Shown here piece by piece: positions 1-6,159 of a stretch of 16,710 nucleotides of DNA; the stretch's first letter is position 1; each line of letters starts with the position of its first letter. The notes under the pieces are model-generated. The model saw only the letters and a program-made list of their open reading frames with translations. It was not told the DNA's origin and did no database searches. Source of the DNA: Chloroflexota bacterium (GTDB lineage: Bacteria; Chloroflexota; Ktedonobacteria; Ktedonobacterales; Ktedonobacteraceae). The stretch spans positions 1 to 16,710 of the forward strand of contig VBHS01000135.1 of the NCBI GenBank assembly GCA_005881295.1, given 5' to 3'. The translations under genes were made by a program, and so were the position numbers.

Positions 1-806
1 TGCTCTTTTTGATCGGGTCAGCAATCTTAGGAAACCTGGGTCATGGAGGGACGGGGCACGCAGCTGCACATCAATTCCATTTACCCGCAGTAGGGCATGG
101 CGCAACGCATAGTGTCGGGCCGGCTGTAGGTCACGCCGTTGGACATGCTGTTGGACACACCGGCGGGACACATGTAGCCAGCCATGGAACGGTTCACTCA
201 CCCATCCATGCACCAACCACCCAGCAAGCAGGGACCCATAGTGGACAAGGGAATGCCTTCCAGGTGATGTCTTATGTCAATCCCATGACCATTGTGCTAT
301 TCCTGCTGGGATTCGGTTTCTTTGGTTACGTTTTCCATAATACGACCCACCTGGTACTGCCTTTGATCATAGCATTTGTGGGAGTGGGTGGCTTAGTGAT
401 CGCGATGCTGATGCTGATCATGCTCGCGCGCGTGTTTGGCGATAGCGAGGGAGCGACGGTACAGGATGTCTCCGATCGTACAGGGTTACTGGGAAAAGTG
501 AGCATTGCTATCCCGAAAAATGGGCTGGGTGAGATCATCTATATATCCCCCGGTGGTATGCGCAAGAGCATTACGGCGCGCAGTATTGATGGACGCCGCC
601 TTGAGCGCGACCAGGAAGTGGTCGTCGTCAACTATCAAAGAGGGATTGCAGAGGTCGAGACCTGGGAACGATTTATTAACGAGGAGGAAGAAGCACAGGG
701 CGCATCGCCAAATGTCGATGAGCTAGCAAAGTTACGCGCATTACTCGAAGAATCAGACAAAGCAGAATCACAATTAGTTATACGCAAAGATTTACAAAAG
801 GAGTAA
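1..806 (+). CDS. NfeD/YqiJ-like OB-fold membrane protein with His-rich linker (5' partial)
   Basis: This is a probable partner of the flotillin encoded 5 bases downstream. YqiJ/YuaF/NfeD-like proteins pair with flotillins in membrane microdomains. The frame is open to the left edge; the first possible start inside is TTG at 9, but the residues before it (LFLIG) look like the end of a membrane helix, so the true start probably lies at or before base 1. Order seen: a hydrophobic N-terminal stub; a linker with 14 histidines in about 66 residues (bases 42-239, many VGH/AVGH steps); two membrane spans (about bases 277-345 and 352-435); then a soluble beta-rich segment (about 460-660) matching the OB-fold of this family (GKVSIAIP, GGMRKSITAR, VVVVNYQRGIAEVE); and an acidic C-terminal helix. 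The span-linker-span-OB order resembles E. coli YqiJ more than short NfeD proteins. The function is inferred from family and neighbour. Confidence 0.82.
   Translation, partial: LFLIGSAILGNLGHGGTGHAAAHQFHLPAVGHGATHSVGPAVGHAVGHAVGHTGGTHVASHGTVHSPIHAPTTQQAGTHSGQGNAFQVMSYVNPMTIVLFLLGFGFFGYVFHNTTHLVLPLIIAFVGVGGLVIAMLMLIMLARVFGDSEGATVQDVSDRTGLLGKVSIAIPKNGLGEIIYISPGGMRKSITARSIDGRRLERDQEVVVVNYQRGIAEVETWERFINEEEEAQGASPNVDELAKLRALLEESDKAESQLVIRKDLQKE
42..239 (+). repeat. Histidine-rich GH-repeat coding segment
   Basis: The segment encodes 14 His residues in about 66 codons, with degenerate VGHA/VGHT repeats (three consecutive VGH units around bases 129-161). It lies between the first hydrophobic stretch and the next membrane span of the NfeD-like protein, so it is predicted to form a loop. 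A metal-binding role is possible but is inferred only from composition. Confidence 0.7.
796..803 (+). promoter_or_regulatory. Shine-Dalgarno of the flotillin gene
   Basis: The sequence AAAAGGAG ends 8 bases before ATG 812 and overlaps the last codons of the upstream gene. This fixes the flotillin start and suggests the two genes are co-translated. Confidence 0.75.
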
Positions 807-811
807 CAGGC

Positions 812-2398
812 ATGGATCCTTTAATACTCTTAGTGGCAGGTGTCGTGGCCATCGTGATCGTCGTTTTTGTTGTCCTCCAGATCGTCGGGCGGTTACTGCG
901 CAAAGTTGGTCCGAACCAGGCACTGATCGTCTATGGAGCGGGGGGAACAAGAGTTATCACTGGCGGTTCGCATTTCGTCGTACCCCTGTACCAGCGAGCC
1001 CAGGATTTCTCACTCGAATTGATGTCTTTTGATGTGGCACCGTCGCAGGATCTGTATACGACGCAGGGAGTGGCGGTTAATGTCGAGGCAGTTACGCAGA
1101 TCAAGGTGCGATCTGACGAAGAGAGCATCAAGACCGCCGCGGAGCAGTTCCTGAGTAAAAGACAGGACGAGCGCGAGAACCTGATCCGCCTGGTGATGGA
1201 AGGTCACTTGCGCGGCATTGTTGGTCAGTTGACTGTTGAAGACCTGGTGAAAGACCCTGAGAATGTCGGCTCCAAGATGCTCAAGACCGTCACTCCTGAT
1301 ATGGAGAAGATGGGACTGGAAGTCATCTCTTTCACGATCAAAGATGTACGTGATAAGAACGACTACATCACCAACATGGGCCGCCCACAGATTGTAGAGA
1401 TTCGCAAGCAGGCCGATATTGCCGCCGCGCTGGGACAACGCGACACACAGATTCAGCAGGCGAACGCCGCGCGAGAAGCTGCTGTTGCCAAATCTGCCGC
1501 CGATCAGCAGCGTGTCAAGGCTGAGGCCGAGTCGCTGGGATTCCAGGCGGAATCGCAGCGCAACCTGTCCTTGAAAAAAGCCTCCTTTGACGCCGAAGTA
1601 AAAAAGCAACAGGCGTCCGCTGACAAGGCCTACGATATTCAGGCCAACATGATGCAGCAGCAGGTGGTCACCGAGGCAGTCAAAGTGACCGAGGTTGAGA
1701 AGAACGCGCAGATTAAAGTGCAGCAGGCCGAAATCCAACGCCGTGAGTTTGAGTTGCAAGCGACGATCCAGAAAGCGGCCGAGGCCGAGCGACGGCGCGT
1801 TGAGACGGTGGCGGAAGCCGAGCGACAACGCATTTTCCTGGAGGCTCAAGGTCAGGCCGATGCCACCAAAGCACGCGGTATCGGTGATGCCGAGGCTAAC
1901 AAAGCTCGTGGACTGGCGGATGCAGAAGCCAACCGCGCACGTGGTATGGCCGACGCTGAGGTTATCAAGGCTAAAGGTCTCGCAGAGGCAGAGGTCATCC
2001 GCGCCAAAGGTGAAGCCGAAGCTGATGCGATGAAAGTTAAAGCCGCCGCATTCCATGAATACAACCAGGCAGCAGTGTTGGATAAGCTGCTGACGGGTAT
2101 GCCTGAAATCGTGCGCGCGATTGCCGAGCCGTTGAGCAAGGTTGACAAGGTCACCATCGTCTCTACTGGCGCCGGGACTGATGGACATGGACTTGGTGCC
2201 AGTCGCTTGACTGGTGATATCGTCAACATGGTCGCGCAGGTGCCGGCGCTCTTTGAGCTGCTGAGCGGTACGCGTATCGGTGACCTGATGAGCCGTGTGC
2301 CGGCCCTGGCGAATCAAGATGGGGACCAGGGGAGTGCAAACGGTGCGAAGGTCAATGGTACCACCGGCACCGTCGAGGCTACACCGGGCGAGAAATAG
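812..2398 (+). CDS. Flotillin family protein (SPFH/band 7, YqiK-like)
   Basis: This is a membrane microdomain scaffold protein of 528 residues, normal for bacterial flotillins. An N-terminal membrane span (residues about 4-27, LILLVAGVVAIVIVVFVVL) is followed by the SPFH/PHB domain (about 30-200), recognisable from VGPNQALIVYGAGGTRVITGG, the VNVEAVTQIKV strand and EGHLRGIVGQLTVEDL. Residues about 200-415 form a long Ala/Glu/Lys/Gln coiled coil (flotillin domain), including five 11-residue repeats at 354-408. The C-terminal part (about 415-490: AVLDKLLTGMPEIVRAIAEPLSKVDKV) matches the conserved end of flotillins, and a short Gly/Ala tail follows. ATG 812 has a good Shine-Dalgarno and lies 5 bases after the NfeD-like gene, so the two form an operon. 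FloT/FloA is the closest named group, but YqiK is equally apt, so I give no symbol. Confidence 0.95.
   Translation: MDPLILLVAGVVAIVIVVFVVLQIVGRLLRKVGPNQALIVYGAGGTRVITGGSHFVVPLYQRAQDFSLELMSFDVAPSQDLYTTQGVAVNVEAVTQIKVRSDEESIKTAAEQFLSKRQDERENLIRLVMEGHLRGIVGQLTVEDLVKDPENVGSKMLKTVTPDMEKMGLEVISFTIKDVRDKNDYITNMGRPQIVEIRKQADIAAALGQRDTQIQQANAAREAAVAKSAADQQRVKAEAESLGFQAESQRNLSLKKASFDAEVKKQQASADKAYDIQANMMQQQVVTEAVKVTEVEKNAQIKVQQAEIQRREFELQATIQKAAEAERRRVETVAEAERQRIFLEAQGQADATKARGIGDAEANKARGLADAEANRARGMADAEVIKAKGLAEAEVIRAKGEAEADAMKVKAAAFHEYNQAAVLDKLLTGMPEIVRAIAEPLSKVDKVTIVSTGAGTDGHGLGASRLTGDIVNMVAQVPALFELLSGTRIGDLMSRVPALANQDGDQGSANGAKVNGTTGTVEATPGEK
1871..2035 (+). repeat. Five tandem 33-bp (11-residue) repeats in the flotillin coiled coil
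   Basis: Five consecutive in-frame units of 33 bases encode variants of A-R/K-G-x-A-x-A-E-x-x-K/R (ARGIGDAEANK, ARGLADAEANR, ARGMADAEVIK, AKGLAEAEVIR, AKGEAEADAMK). Eleven-residue periodicity fits a hendecad, right-handed coiled coil. EA-rich repeats are typical of flotillins. Confidence 0.85.
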
Positions 2399-2445
2399 CT
2401 CACCCTGGCAAAGGTGATTGTAAACAAAAGCGCAGCAAAGAGAAA

Positions 2446-3129
2446 GTGGCTGAGGCGGAGGCCTGGTTGAAAAAAGCGGAGCAGGCGGTCCAACAGAATA
2501 ATGATACAGCTGCACGAACGGCTCTGACTCATTATAACGATATCCTCAAGCAAGCAAACCGTTACCAGCAGATGCAAAAGGAGCAGGAACAGCTGGTAAT
2601 TACGATGCGTGGGGCGCTACGCCAGCTTGAAGCAAAGATCTCCGAGGTTGAGACGACCGTCGAATTGCTCGTCACACGCAAGCGCAATGCGCTCCTTCAG
2701 CAACGGGTTTTTGACTCAATGAGTAAATCAGGTGGGGTTAAAGAGAAAGAGCGGGCGATGCGCGCACAGGATGCTGTTTTAGAGGCCGAGGCACGTGCAC
2801 GAGCACTGGCAGATCTGCACAGCCGGGATGTTGAGGCACAACTTGACCAGCTCTCTGAAGACCAGGTGATCGAGCGCCAGATGCGTGATCTCAAAGCTAA
2901 AAATAAACCTCTACGAGACCTCCCTCTGCTCCATGAAGGAAAGCCGGAACCGTCTCCATTGCTCCCACCGCAGCCGCAAGCGAATGCTCCTGTGAAGAAA
3001 GTAGCTGGAGGAGACAAGGGGGATAAAGGGGCCAAGGGTGAGCCGGAAGTTCCTGTTGATACAACAGGAATTACAGAAGCAGGCAAAGAGCAGGATTTGA
3101 TGACTGAATTGAAAAAACTATTTGATTAA
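2446..3129 (+). CDS. PspA/IM30 (LiaH)-family protein, N-terminally truncated
   Basis: This is a membrane-stress protein of the PspA/IM30/Vipp1 type, but incomplete. Residues about 1-85 are a coiled coil (AEAWLKKAEQAVQQNNDTAAR, then LEAKISEVETTVELLVTRKRNALL) that matches PspA helix 3 onward. VIERQMRDLKAKNKP (about residues 144-158) corresponds to the conserved PspA C-terminal helix (IxEQLAxLKAK). A Pro/Lys/Gly-rich tail and a short terminal helix follow. Usual family members start about 80-90 residues earlier, with an amphipathic membrane-binding helix and the first hairpin helices; none of that is here. The only start is GTG 2446, with a weak purine stretch (AAAGAGAAA) before it. The frame is open upstream, and its translation (QKRSKEK) continues helix-like, so this may be a 5'-deleted gene rather than a natural short form. 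It lies 47 bases after flotillin, matching the common flotillin-PspA linkage. Confidence 0.75.
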   Translation: MAEAEAWLKKAEQAVQQNNDTAARTALTHYNDILKQANRYQQMQKEQEQLVITMRGALRQLEAKISEVETTVELLVTRKRNALLQQRVFDSMSKSGGVKEKERAMRAQDAVLEAEARARALADLHSRDVEAQLDQLSEDQVIERQMRDLKAKNKPLRDLPLLHEGKPEPSPLLPPQPQANAPVKKVAGGDKGDKGAKGEPEVPVDTTGITEAGKEQDLMTELKKLFD

Positions 3130-3249
3130 TCCCGCGAAGTAGAGTATGATGAAGAGGACGATGAAGGCCAGTCCGATGCACATTCCTATGATGAAGGATC
3201 TGCGATTTATTTTTCTCTCTTCTTCAGTCAGGGTATGTTTTTCGCTCAT
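3118..3249 (-). CDS. Small single-span membrane protein (43 residues)
   Basis: A short open frame runs from ATG (reverse strand, 3249-3247) to TAG (3120-3118). The product begins with a charged stretch (MSEKHTLTEEERKINRRS), followed by one hydrophobic span of about 22 residues (FIIGMCIGLAFIVLFIILYFAG) and ends LIK. A good Shine-Dalgarno (AAAGGAA, reverse strand) lies about 5 bases before the ATG. Positive residues before the span predict an N-in orientation. It begins 32 bases after the roadblock stop on the same strand, so it may be the last gene of that operon. Its stop codon overlaps the 3' end of the pspA-like gene by 12 bases. I do not recognise a family. The ribosome site plus the clean charge-then-span pattern argue that it is real. 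Confidence 0.6.
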   Translation of the reverse strand: MSEKHTLTEEERKINRRSFIIGMCIGLAFIVLFIILYFAGLIK

Positions 3250-3281
3250 TTGTTTCCTTTAGGCAGGTTTTTCTGATACTT

Positions 3282-3890
3282 CTATTGTAATGCGGCCGCG
3301 AGGGCTGCTTCGACATTTGCCATTACTTCCAGGCTCTCCAGCGGCTCTGATTCACGAGTTGTAATGAGCACGTGAAAGGCATCTTTGTTGCTACCAACAA
3401 TGCGTAACAGGATACGGCGGTTAGCGCTGGTGATGACCATATCCTCGTAGTCTCCCCCGTTCCCTTCATTCAATGACTGGAGAACCCCTAGCAGGATCGT
3501 GCTGAAATACGAGCACATGCGGGTAATATCAATATCATCCATAGTAACCTGGGCAATAGGTTTTCCATCCAGGCTGGCGACCGCCGTGGCGATAAAGCCG
3601 GTAATAGAATACCCCAGGGTTTGCAGGGCGGCAAGTAGCGCGGCATAGTTCCCCCTGGCTACCCGTTGTGAGCTTATCCTGCCCATTTTTGTCAGCGTTG
3701 GAGAATCGCCCTCTCGCAGTTCTTCAACAGGCAGAGCCCCGCTCGTTTCCCGCGAGGGAGAGAGACTTTGCAGGTGCCCGTTTGACGGAGTCTCCTGCTC
3801 TGGAGGCGTCCACTCAGGGGAACTCGGTGTTTTTTTCCCGGTAGTTTTGGGAAGGGGCTTTTGTGCTCCGGTGGACTGCTTACGAGGCAA
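3282..3890 (-). CDS. Roadblock/LC7 domain segment, probably the frameshifted C-terminus of the upstream regulator
   Basis: The frame contains a Roadblock/LC7-type domain (about residues 72-200), seen from ATAVASLDGKPIAQ, a helix SYFSTILLGVLQSL, then strands DMVITSANRRILLRIV and DAFHVLITT and a closing helix LEVMANVEAALAAAL. Such domains dimerise and regulate small GTPases (MglB-like) or signalling partners. The frame extends upstream to a stop at 3944-3942. Residues 1-70 are a natural-looking Pro/Ser/Thr/Glu/Lys linker. There is no convincing start: the first candidate is TTG 3890 and the first ATG is at residue 69, neither with a Shine-Dalgarno. It overlaps the response-regulator frame by 199 bases on the same strand. 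I infer that both were one gene (about 547 codons) joined near 3930-3945. If it is translated alone, the product would be a roadblock protein of about 134 residues from the internal ATG. Confidence 0.7.
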   Translation of the reverse strand: MPRKQSTGAQKPLPKTTGKKTPSSPEWTPPEQETPSNGHLQSLSPSRETSGALPVEELREGDSPTLTKMGRISSQRVARGNYAALLAALQTLGYSITGFIATAVASLDGKPIAQVTMDDIDITRMCSYFSTILLGVLQSLNEGNGGDYEDMVITSANRRILLRIVGSNKDAFHVLITTRESEPLESLEVMANVEAALAAALQ

Positions 3891-4924
3891 CTGCTCGGTA
3901 ATCCTGGACCGGGGAACGGTTGGCTGCCATTCCGCGGGAGATCAGGATCGGTCACTGTTTGACCATCACCATTGCTCTTGCTCACGGGTGGCATGACGGC
4001 CGGTTGCTGCCACCATTCCGCAGCCTCGTTATTCTCTGCGCTTCCACTGTACTCGTTATTTCCTTTGCCTCTGCTTACCATCTCTTCATCCTCCACGTGT
4101 TCCTTAAATACCTCAAATGCCTCATCAAAGCCATCATCCTGTACCGTCTCAAGAGTAATAAATGGGCGATCGTCATCTAACGCATCCGCAAGCGTTACCG
4201 AAGTATGAGCAATGGCTTCTTGTTCGCCAGTAGGCTGCTGCATAGCTGCATACTTCGAGCGATACTGTAGAGCCTGGAAAATAAGGCGCGAAAGCGGCTG
4301 TCTGACATTGGGAGTAATTTGTTCATTCCAGGGCTGATGTATCACGGTGCCGTTTTTGTGGGCAGCAAGGGCGAAAAACGCTTCCTCACCGCGTAAGATA
4401 CCGTACTCCACCCAGATCAATTCTCCACCCTGGAAGCGCAATATCCCGCGTTCTTCGAGGCCAGTATTCACCAGGAGGGCGATACTCTTGCGGCTCATCG
4501 TGATAATTTGAATGACGTCCAGGAGGTCGAACGAGTCGAGGCTGGCGGAAAATCCTGTTTGCTGGAGCAAGCGGCGCAGTTCTTCTTTGAGCTGGTGGAG
4601 ATCCAAAGGCTTTGACAGGTAGCTAACGACACCGGCCTCCAGGGCCTGTGTACGGTCTGCGGCAGAAGCAGAGGCAGCAACCATGATCATACGTGTTTTT
4701 GGGCGAAATGATCTGAGCCATTGAAGCATTTCGAAACCGTCTGCCCCTGGCGTTCTGAGGTCACCAATTACGACGTCGTACTCTTCCGACCAGACTAAGC
4801 GTATTGCCTCCGCTCCACTCTTGACCCCCTGGACAATATATCCATCTTTGCGGAGCGAATTGACAATGCTCTGGTTGAGATAGTCATCATCTTCAACCAG
4901 GAGTATGTGCCATAGCTCAGACAT
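3692..4924 (-). CDS. Response regulator, REC plus DUF4388 (PATAN); 3' end apparently frameshifted
   Basis: This is a signal-receiver protein without a DNA-binding domain. REC domain: residues about 5-117, with acidic pocket E11/D12, phosphoacceptor D55 (GDLRTPGADG), Y102 and K105 (YLSKP). The conserved switch Thr/Ser is replaced by Ala83. DUF4388/PATAN: about 122-205 (SLDSFDLLDVIQIITMSRKS, ILRFQGGELIWVEYG, GEEAFFALAAHKNGTV). Then comes a low-complexity linker. From about residue 330 the composition changes to Cys/Arg/Pro-rich sequence, unlike a real protein, until the stop at 3694-3692. In the overlapping frame the same DNA gives a plausible linker leading into a roadblock domain. The intended product is therefore probably REC-DUF4388-roadblock. 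ATG 4924-4922 is preceded by a weak, distant GAGG. Confidence 0.85.
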   Translation of the reverse strand: MSELWHILLVEDDDYLNQSIVNSLRKDGYIVQGVKSGAEAIRLVWSEEYDVVIGDLRTPGADGFEMLQWLRSFRPKTRMIMVAASASAADRTQALEAGVVSYLSKPLDLHQLKEELRRLLQQTGFSASLDSFDLLDVIQIITMSRKSIALLVNTGLEERGILRFQGGELIWVEYGILRGEEAFFALAAHKNGTVIHQPWNEQITPNVRQPLSRLIFQALQYRSKYAAMQQPTGEQEAIAHTSVTLADALDDDRPFITLETVQDDGFDEAFEVFKEHVEDEEMVSRGKGNNEYSGSAENNEAAEWWQQPAVMPPVSKSNGDGQTVTDPDLPRNGSQPFPGPGLPSSCLVSSPPEHKSPFPKLPGKKHRVPLSGRLQSRRLRQTGTCKVSLPRGKRAGLCLLKNCERAILQR

Positions 4925-4973
4925 TGCTGCTACTACCTCAACGGGTTTACTGTTCGCTGGTCAACCAACTGGA

Positions 4974-5014
4974 TTGCGGATTTTTGCCAGCGCATTCGCC
5001 AAAAATCCGTGCAA
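4974..5014. promoter_or_regulatory. Perfect 10-bp inverted repeat, possible operator
   Basis: CGGATTTTTG (4977-4986) and its exact reverse complement CAAAAATCCG (5000-5009) flank a 13-base centre that can itself pair GCG with CGC. Outside them, TTGC (4974-4977) and GCAA (5011-5014) form a further offset match. It lies 50-100 bases upstream of the regulator ATG and well upstream of rpiA, so it suits an operator or a leader-RNA hairpin of the regulator gene rather than a terminator. Confidence 0.5.
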
Positions 5015-5165
5015 ATATGCTCATAGTGGTTGGGCAGCCCTAATTTCCTTGCAAAGTGTATCACGATGCTAACAGGATGACAAGTATTTTCGGTGGAGGT
5101 ATTGAGAGAGGTTCTTTTTGGTGTTCTTGCATGAAAAATGCTATACTCGAATCGGGTTGGGTAAG

Positions 5166-5182
5166 GCCGATTTTATATCGGC
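5166..5182. promoter_or_regulatory. 6-bp hairpin/dyad upstream of rpiA
   Basis: GCCGAT-TTTAT-ATCGGC is a perfect 6-bp dyad with a 5-base AT-rich centre. It lies about 20 bases downstream of the tentative -10 (TATACT, 5142-5147) and 65 bases before the rpiA ATG. It could be an operator or a 5'-leader hairpin; it is short, so chance is possible. Confidence 0.3.
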
Positions 5183-5236
5183 ACAATGACGAGAGCATTA
5201 GTATATAGTGACATCCTTTGTGGGTACCGGGGAAAC

Positions 5237-5241
5237 GAGGA
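5237..5241 (+). promoter_or_regulatory. Shine-Dalgarno fixing the rpiA start
   Basis: GAGGA lies 6 bases before ATG 5248. It selects this ATG over the longer in-frame TTG at 5218, whose extra ten residues are not part of the RpiA fold. Confidence 0.7.
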
Positions 5242-5247
5242 ACTTTC

Positions 5248-5952
5248 ATGCAAGACACTACTCAGCAAGATAATTGGAAGCAACTGGCAGGAGAGGCTGC
5301 CGCAAGACTCATCGAAGATGGTATGGTGCTTGGCCTGGGGTCAGGTTCAACGGCGAGTTATGTAGTGCGCTATCTTGGCCTGCGCATACAGGAGGGCCTA
5401 CAGATCGTTGGAGCGGTTCCCACTTCAAACGCAACTGAGCAACTTGCGCGTGAGTTGAACATTCCCCTTACTACTCTCGACGCGCATCCTGAGCTTGATC
5501 TTGCCGTCGATGGGGCAGACGAGATCGATCCTCGATTATGCTTGATCAAAGGTGGAGGAGGCGCGCTCTTGCGTGAAAAAATAGTTGCCTCCGCGGCACG
5601 GCGTTTTGTAGTGGTCGGGGATGTGACTAAACAAGTCCTGTTACTGGGAGTGCACTTTCCTTTACCCGTCGAGATAGTGCCATTCGCGTTACCTCTCGTA
5701 CGCAGGCGCCTGGAAGCCCTTGAAGCAATCGTCCAATTGCGGTATAAAGAAGACCAGGTGTTTGTTACTGACAATGGCAATATGATTCTCGATTGCTCTT
5801 TCCCAGGTGGGATTCGGGAACCAGAGGAGTTACAAACGCAGCTTAAAAGTATCGCCGGTGTGGTAGAGACGGGGTTATTCCTTAATATGACTGAACGGGC
5901 GATTATTGGTGGACCAGAAGGCGTCAAGGTAGTCATGGGGGAAGAGCTATAG
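5248..5952 (+). CDS. rpiA: Ribose-5-phosphate isomerase A
   Basis: This cytosolic enzyme interconverts ribose 5-phosphate and ribulose 5-phosphate in the non-oxidative pentose phosphate pathway. The product has 234 residues, normal for RpiA. Motifs seen: GLGSGST (29-35, substrate-phosphate loop), DGADEID (88-94) and KGGGGALLREK (101-111). Residues D88, D91, K101 and E110 have exactly the spacing of E. coli D81, D84, K94 and E103, the catalytic set, so the enzyme should be active. The C-terminal part (VFVTDNGNMILDC, GVVETGLFLNMTERAIIG) is also canonical. The gene stands alone between the divergent regulator and the downstream long operon, with its own likely promoter. Confidence 0.97.
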   Translation: MQDTTQQDNWKQLAGEAAARLIEDGMVLGLGSGSTASYVVRYLGLRIQEGLQIVGAVPTSNATEQLARELNIPLTTLDAHPELDLAVDGADEIDPRLCLIKGGGGALLREKIVASAARRFVVVGDVTKQVLLLGVHFPLPVEIVPFALPLVRRRLEALEAIVQLRYKEDQVFVTDNGNMILDCSFPGGIREPEELQTQLKSIAGVVETGLFLNMTERAIIGGPEGVKVVMGEEL

Positions 5953-6057
5953 GGCAGGCAGCGTAAGGTAACAAGTGCGCGTTATGATGCCGTGGTTGAA
6001 TGCTCCACAGAAAAAAGCAGAGATTGCTGAACCTTTGAAGTTACTATTACAATCAAG

Positions 6058-6130
6058 AGGAGGGAGCATGTTCGATCCTCCTGTCGTGGCATCGAAATGT
6101 GTCTATCAAGGAGAGAAACCCCGGCTCTAG
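6058..6130 (+). other. Possible 20-codon leader ORF with strong, potentially sequestered Shine-Dalgarno
   Basis: The strongest ribosome site nearby (AGGAGGGAG, 6058-6066) directly precedes ATG 6068, which opens a frame of only 20 codons (MFDPPVVASKCVYQGEKPRL, stop TAG 6128-6130). The stop is 29 bases before the large operon's first ATG (6160). CCTCCT at 6077-6082 is the exact complement of AGGAGG at 6058-6063, so the site could fold shut. It may be a translated leader controlling the operon, or chance. No conservation information is available. Confidence 0.3.
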
Positions 6131-6159
6131 AGCCAGATGATCATAGAGAGGCGCCGGCT

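Larger units (their letters stand above)
4925..5247. promoter_or_regulatory. Divergent intergenic region between the regulator gene and rpiA
   Basis: A 323-base stretch without a gene. It should hold the promoters for the minus-strand regulator and the plus-strand rpiA. For rpiA, a -10-like TATACT lies at 5142-5147, with only a weak -35-like TTGGTG at 5118-5123 (18-base spacer). For the regulator I see no convincing -35/-10 pair. Two inverted repeats are listed separately. No terminator is needed or seen. Confidence 0.5.

Noticed and set aside
1010..2515. Long open frame of 501 codons on the minus strand opposite flotillin
   Set aside because: It mirrors the flotillin coding sequence; the translation is Leu/Arg/Cys-rich with no domain, and the plus-strand gene is certain. 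The openness comes from codon bias in the Ala/Glu/Gln-rich coiled coil.
3920..4208. Plus-strand frames opposite the regulator linker
   Set aside because: Antisense shadows of the low-complexity linker; no ribosome site and no recognisable domain.
5218..5247. Ten-residue N-terminal extension of rpiA from TTG 5218
   Set aside because: No Shine-Dalgarno before the TTG, and ATG 5248 has GAGGA at a proper distance and gives the normal RpiA N-terminus.
5953..6057. Terminator after rpiA
   Set aside because: No GC-rich stem followed by a T run is visible, so none is called; rpiA may read through or use a factor-dependent end.
6097..6159. In-frame ATG 6097 as start of the 899-residue protein
   Set aside because: No ribosome site at 6097; the extension is hydrophilic and would push the signal segment inward, while ATG 6160 has GAGAGG upstream.
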